Positions 60,001 through 64,000 of a stretch of DNA of 64,000 nt are shown here, in pieces (the stretch's first letter is position 1; each line of letters starts with the position of its first letter). Under the pieces are notes generated by a model that saw only the letters and a list, made by a program, of their open reading frames with translations, did not search any database and was not told the origin of the DNA. This DNA is from Evernia prunastri. Lineage: Eukaryota; Ascomycota; Lecanoromycetes; Lecanorales; Parmeliaceae. The translations under genes and the position numbers were made by a program. The stretch is taken from the NCBI GenBank assembly GCA_003184365.1, contig NKYR01000057.1, positions 162,695-226,694 on the forward strand. Reading direction: 5' to 3'.

Positions 60001-63000
60001 CGATATATACTTTACAATAATTGTAGTTATTATATCATTTTCAAAATAGATATTATTTTGTTATATTAAGATTTTAATAAGAATATATATAGCAAGAAGT
60101 TTTTAAAAAACTTTTACGATTATATCGTCTTCGAATTCGACTTCGAATATCTCAAATATCGTTAACGTAGATTTATTATTATTTTAGAGAATAACTTCAA
60201 GTAGAACTACTAAGTGATATTTTATAATTTCTATTTATCGATTAAATATAATACATATATTAATATAGAGATTTACGTTAATATTAAGATATATAAATAT
60301 ATCTTTAAGTACATTTATAAGAGTAGCGATCGAGTTAGTTTATAAATAATATCGAAAGAATAATAAATTATAGATATAGTAGACGTAGATTTAATAAACG
60401 AGATTTAAGAATATAAAGACGTACGATGAATAGAATTTGCAGAGGTTTATTAAAGAATATTTGAATTTAAATTATATAATTATAATTCTTTTATAAAACG
60501 TCTAATAATTTATCTTCTCAATCGTTAAGACGTTAAATTTAACGTTAATAACGATATTATTAACGTTTTAAACGAATAGAAAAACTATTAAATTAAATTA
60601 ATAATCTTTTTTGAGTTTAGTTAATAGCGTCACGATCGAGACGATATAAAAGATCTTCTTTATTTTGATATATCGAATAACTAAATTTAAAATCGTCGAG
60701 AAAAATAAATCGTTCGCAAGAGAAATAAAAATATTATCGTTTATATATATTATATTAATTTAAATATAGAAGAATTATTTTATCTGCGATATCTTTTATT
60801 AAATATATCGAATCTTAAATCGTTTAAAAACTTACGTGCGATAAATAACGATATTCTTTTTATTTATTATAATGTATATATAACGAAAGATTTATTATAT
60901 AATAACGTCGAATAAGATTAAATTATAAAGAAAGTAGATATCTAATAAAGCGAACGATATTTACGAAGTCTATTCATTATAATTCTACTTAATTACGATT
61001 TTAACGATTTTTTGAATTTATGAAATAAATATCGAGCGAGATATATAATTTTTCTTTTTTGATATTGTAACTCGTATATAATTAAATAAGTTGCGAAACG
61101 AAAAGAATATCGTGCTATAAATATAACAAAATATCACGAACTTTTTTAATATAATATTTTGATATTTTAGTCTCGAAACGCTTTCGCTAAGCGTATTTAA
61201 ACTTTTTTTATTCGTAAAATAATTCGTTAAGTCGCTTTCTCGCTCGTCTCTTATCTTTATTTATATTTATTTATCTTTTTAAACAATTTTTAATTTATGT
61301 ATTTAAATTATTTAACAATTATATTTATATTCTTTAAATCGATTATTAAAACTTTTTTCTATCGAACGATACGAAAGTCAGATAAGTTATTATCGAGAAC
61401 TTCTATCTTTATTTAATTAAAATACGTCTAAAAAAAATATTAGCTTTACGAAAAACTTACATTTTAGCGACTTCGATCTATTAGAATATCTATAAAAATA
61501 TAATCAATATTATAATAATAATCGTAATCGATTTCTACGCGAATAATATAATTATTAGATTAATAATTAAAACGAAATATAAAATAATCTTAATAACGAT
61601 CAAATAATAGCTATTAACGTTATTTAAAACTCGATTATCAATTTTATCGATTAATTCTTCTTTCTAAATAATTATAAAGATATCGATAAAATTATACTTT
61701 AAAATATCGTGCTATAAAGAATTCGAAGTAACTTCAAAATAATTATAATAATAACTTTTTTAAATATTACTTGTATTCTTCTTCAAGATAATCGTATTAT
61801 TTACTTTCGTTTTAAGATTTCTTTAAATATTATAACTTATAGTATAATAATTAATTTCGATCTCGCTGAGTTATTTTATATAACAGAGTTTATCTTTTAA
61901 AACGAGATTTCTATATAAAATCGTTACGATATCGAGACGATTAATTATATATTTCAAAACGTTCGAAAGAATATCGATTCTTTTAATAAAATCGTTACGT
62001 GCTTCTGCGATAACTTTCGATAAGTATTTTCGATTATCAAAAGCGCTAAATTAGATCGCATTACTTAGACTATTCTTAAAGCGTTACGTCTTTAAAATTA
62101 TATTCAAATTCTTAAATTAATAAAAAATATACGACTTCGAAATTCGAATTTAATTAATTAAAATCGAATTGATATAAAAGAATTCGCTTAGAATCTATTG
62201 AATATAGATAATAAAATCGCTATAAGTATCGTTAAAGAATATATCGTTAATTAATTTATCGACTGACTAGCAGAAAACTTCGTCATCGCATTAATTAATG
62301 TTATTTATAATAATATCGATTTATATCGCTTAGCTAATTTCTACACGTCTAAAGCGATTTTTTATATTCTCAATAAAAACGTCGCTCGATTTAATATTTA
62401 AATATTTAATAGATTTTTTTAAGACGAAGATCGTCTATTAAAATCGCGATTAAGTCGTTAATAAAGAGGATAACTTTCTTCTTTTTATTGAAATAATAAA
62501 TATCTTTAAATTCGTCGCTCTTTTATTACATTATTTGAAATTAAAACAAAATCATATGATTATACTATTGAAAAACTTGAAATAGATAATAAATTTATAT
62601 AATAATATACGTATGTAAGTCAAGCATATTAAAATAAAAACACTTAATTATCGTATTTTCGAGAATAAATATAACGACAGACGTCACTATATATCGCGTA
62701 TCTTATTGTTGTTATCAAATTCGAATAATCTATATACTTTCTTTCGGCGAATTTAATACTCTATTCGTCAGCATAATTATTAATAAGTCGTAAGAGTAAT
62801 CATTGCAGCACGTCGATCTATATCTCTATTTCGAAATTTTCGCGTATAATTAACTATATATAATCTTAAATAGAGTTATTAACAAGAATAAACTAGTTAT
62901 TATAACTACAAAGAATCTATCGAGAAAGCAGTCGAATCGATCGACGAGATGTATTAAGAATAAGATGATTAAGCAAGTTCATAGTAACGAAAGAAGACGA

Positions 63001-63170
63001 ATATTGTATGAGAGACAAACATCGTATAGTAGATATATAGACAAATAGGCAAAAATCGCATAGTAGACATTGCAGGCGATTGCCGCATAATTCGCAATTA
63101 GAGTCTGATTTCATAGGGCTGACTGCATTTCGATGTAGCACCATGAATTGAATTCATGAACCTATACTTG
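57020..63170. mobile_element. Helitron-like element copy 3, 6.15 kb, carrying repeat X
   Basis: Begins TTAGTATATATAAAA and ends CATGAATT-G-AATTCATG hairpin + AACCTATACTTG. Joined flanks (TTTATAAA|TTCAAAT) restore Copia without duplication. The outer parts (57020-57630, 62757-63170) match copy 4. The middle (about 57640-62750) is a large extra block including inverted repeat X. Heavily RIP-mutated; no Rep/helicase frame can be read. Confidence 0.65.
59476..62290. repeat. Repeat X, copy 2, inverted relative to 43618-46497
   Basis: Reverse-complement match to copy 1 over about 2.7 kb, without the solo LTR. Nested in the large Helitron-like element. Coding content unreadable after RIP. Confidence 0.75.
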
Positions 63171-63838
63171 TTCAAATAATAAAAGAACTATAATTATTAT
63201 AACACTTTCGCGTCGATAATCAAATTTATAAATTATAATATTATTTTCTTTTTAACGATAATTATAAATTAGAATATAAAATAAATAAATATTAAAATTA
63301 TTTTTCTTTACGATAATATTCAAAAAGAGATTTATATATAATAATTCGATAATTTTAATAAGAATAATAAAATTTATAAGTTAAATAAAGCTCTTTACGA
63401 TTTTAAATAATTTTTTCGAATTTAATATTAATACTTTTTAAAGTATATAAAAAAATCGATTTCATATTTATTGAATCGAACGATAGCGTGTTTATAGACG
63501 TCAAAGAAAATATTATCATCACTCTTTATATAAATAATATTTAATTATTAATCTTAATAAAATCGATATTTAACTTATTTAAAAGATTTTTAATATTAAA
63601 CTTTATATATTTGATTTAAAAAATATATTTATTACTTAAATGTAATTATTAAAAGAAATCGAAATATCGATATTATTCGTTTTAAAATAAAAAATCTATA
63701 TTACTCGCTTTTTAAGTTATTTTAATTATCAAAATCTTAATTTAATCGTAAATTATAATTAATTAAAAAAAATTTATATAATTTTAAAAAATTACGCGAG
63801 AATTATTAATTAATTATAAAATCTTTTATATACGTTAT
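63171..63838 (+). mobile_element. RIP-mutated Copia relic C, right part
   Basis: Continuation of relic C pol after the 6.15-kb insertion. For example TTACGCGAGAATTATTAATT at 63791 mirrors relic B near 51730. It ends abruptly near 63838. Confidence 0.75.
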
Positions 63839-64000
63839 CCCATCGTCTGGCAGGGTGCACAAATCAGGGGCTTAACCCTAGAGCCGCGCAACCACCAAAA
63901 TAATTGCCTCCTAGCGCCGGCGTCCTACCTTAGTCCCAAAGCTAACGCGGGACTAAGCCCAAAAGAGTCTAGATCGCTTCGTGGACTTTTGTGTTAGGAC
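63839..64000. other. GC-normal sequence at the right edge, possibly another insertion
   Basis: Base composition changes sharply from AT-rich relic to normal. There is no coding frame or recognised repeat within the 160 bp available. The final TGTTAGGAC (63992-64000) could be the start of an LTR. Confidence 0.35.

Overview
This window comes from a filamentous ascomycete (Pezizomycotina). The evidence is short introns of about 45-160 bp with GT..AG ends and CTAAY/CTGAY branch points, Pezizomycotina-type proteins (a DUF3431 protein, an RGS-LOV photoreceptor, a fungal CMD-like protein), and transposon copies eroded by C-to-T and G-to-A changes that look like repeat-induced point mutation (RIP). 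I cannot name the species. The window has three parts.

(1) 1-34.3 kb is an ordinary gene-rich segment. In order it holds: the 3' part of an aspartyl aminopeptidase (M18); a PHO13-type HAD phosphatase; an 804-bp palindromic element between convergent genes; a YTA7/ATAD2-type AAA-bromodomain chromatin ATPase (minus strand); a patatin-type lipase; a C2H2 zinc-finger protein (minus); about 4 kb with no clear gene; a CMD/AhpD-like protein (minus) sharing a 214-bp divergent promoter with DNA primase large subunit PRI2; an MFS transporter (minus) sharing a 215-bp divergent promoter with the HRD1 ubiquitin ligase; an RGS-LOV blue-light receptor; and a DUF3431 membrane protein. I reconstructed exon structures from splice signals, and the reading frame closes in every multi-exon gene. 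There is no cluster: these are housekeeping and signalling genes that do not form one pathway.

(2) 35-43.6 kb is a GC-normal Ty1/Copia retrotransposon on the minus strand, with an LTR, pol, gag, an extra upstream Ser/Pro-rich ORF and a half-tRNA-iMet-type primer binding site. The assembly breaks it at five single-N joins. Long segments repeat across several joins and part of RNase H is missing at another, so the layout is partly artefact. The copy also lacks the reverse transcriptase catalytic segment.

(3) 43.6-63.8 kb is very AT-rich and essentially gene-free. It is a nest of RIP-degraded elements: further copies of the same Copia in both orientations, an unidentified repeat present as two inverted copies, a satellite array inside a probable TIR element, two undamaged solo LTRs with perfect 5-bp target duplications, and a family of Helitron-like elements. 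Comparison with the intact Copia recovers three exact empty sites for that family, each between A and T and with no target duplication. Surviving cytosines in this zone are concentrated in CpG, so the mutation process appears to spare CpG. The last ~160 bp return to normal GC.
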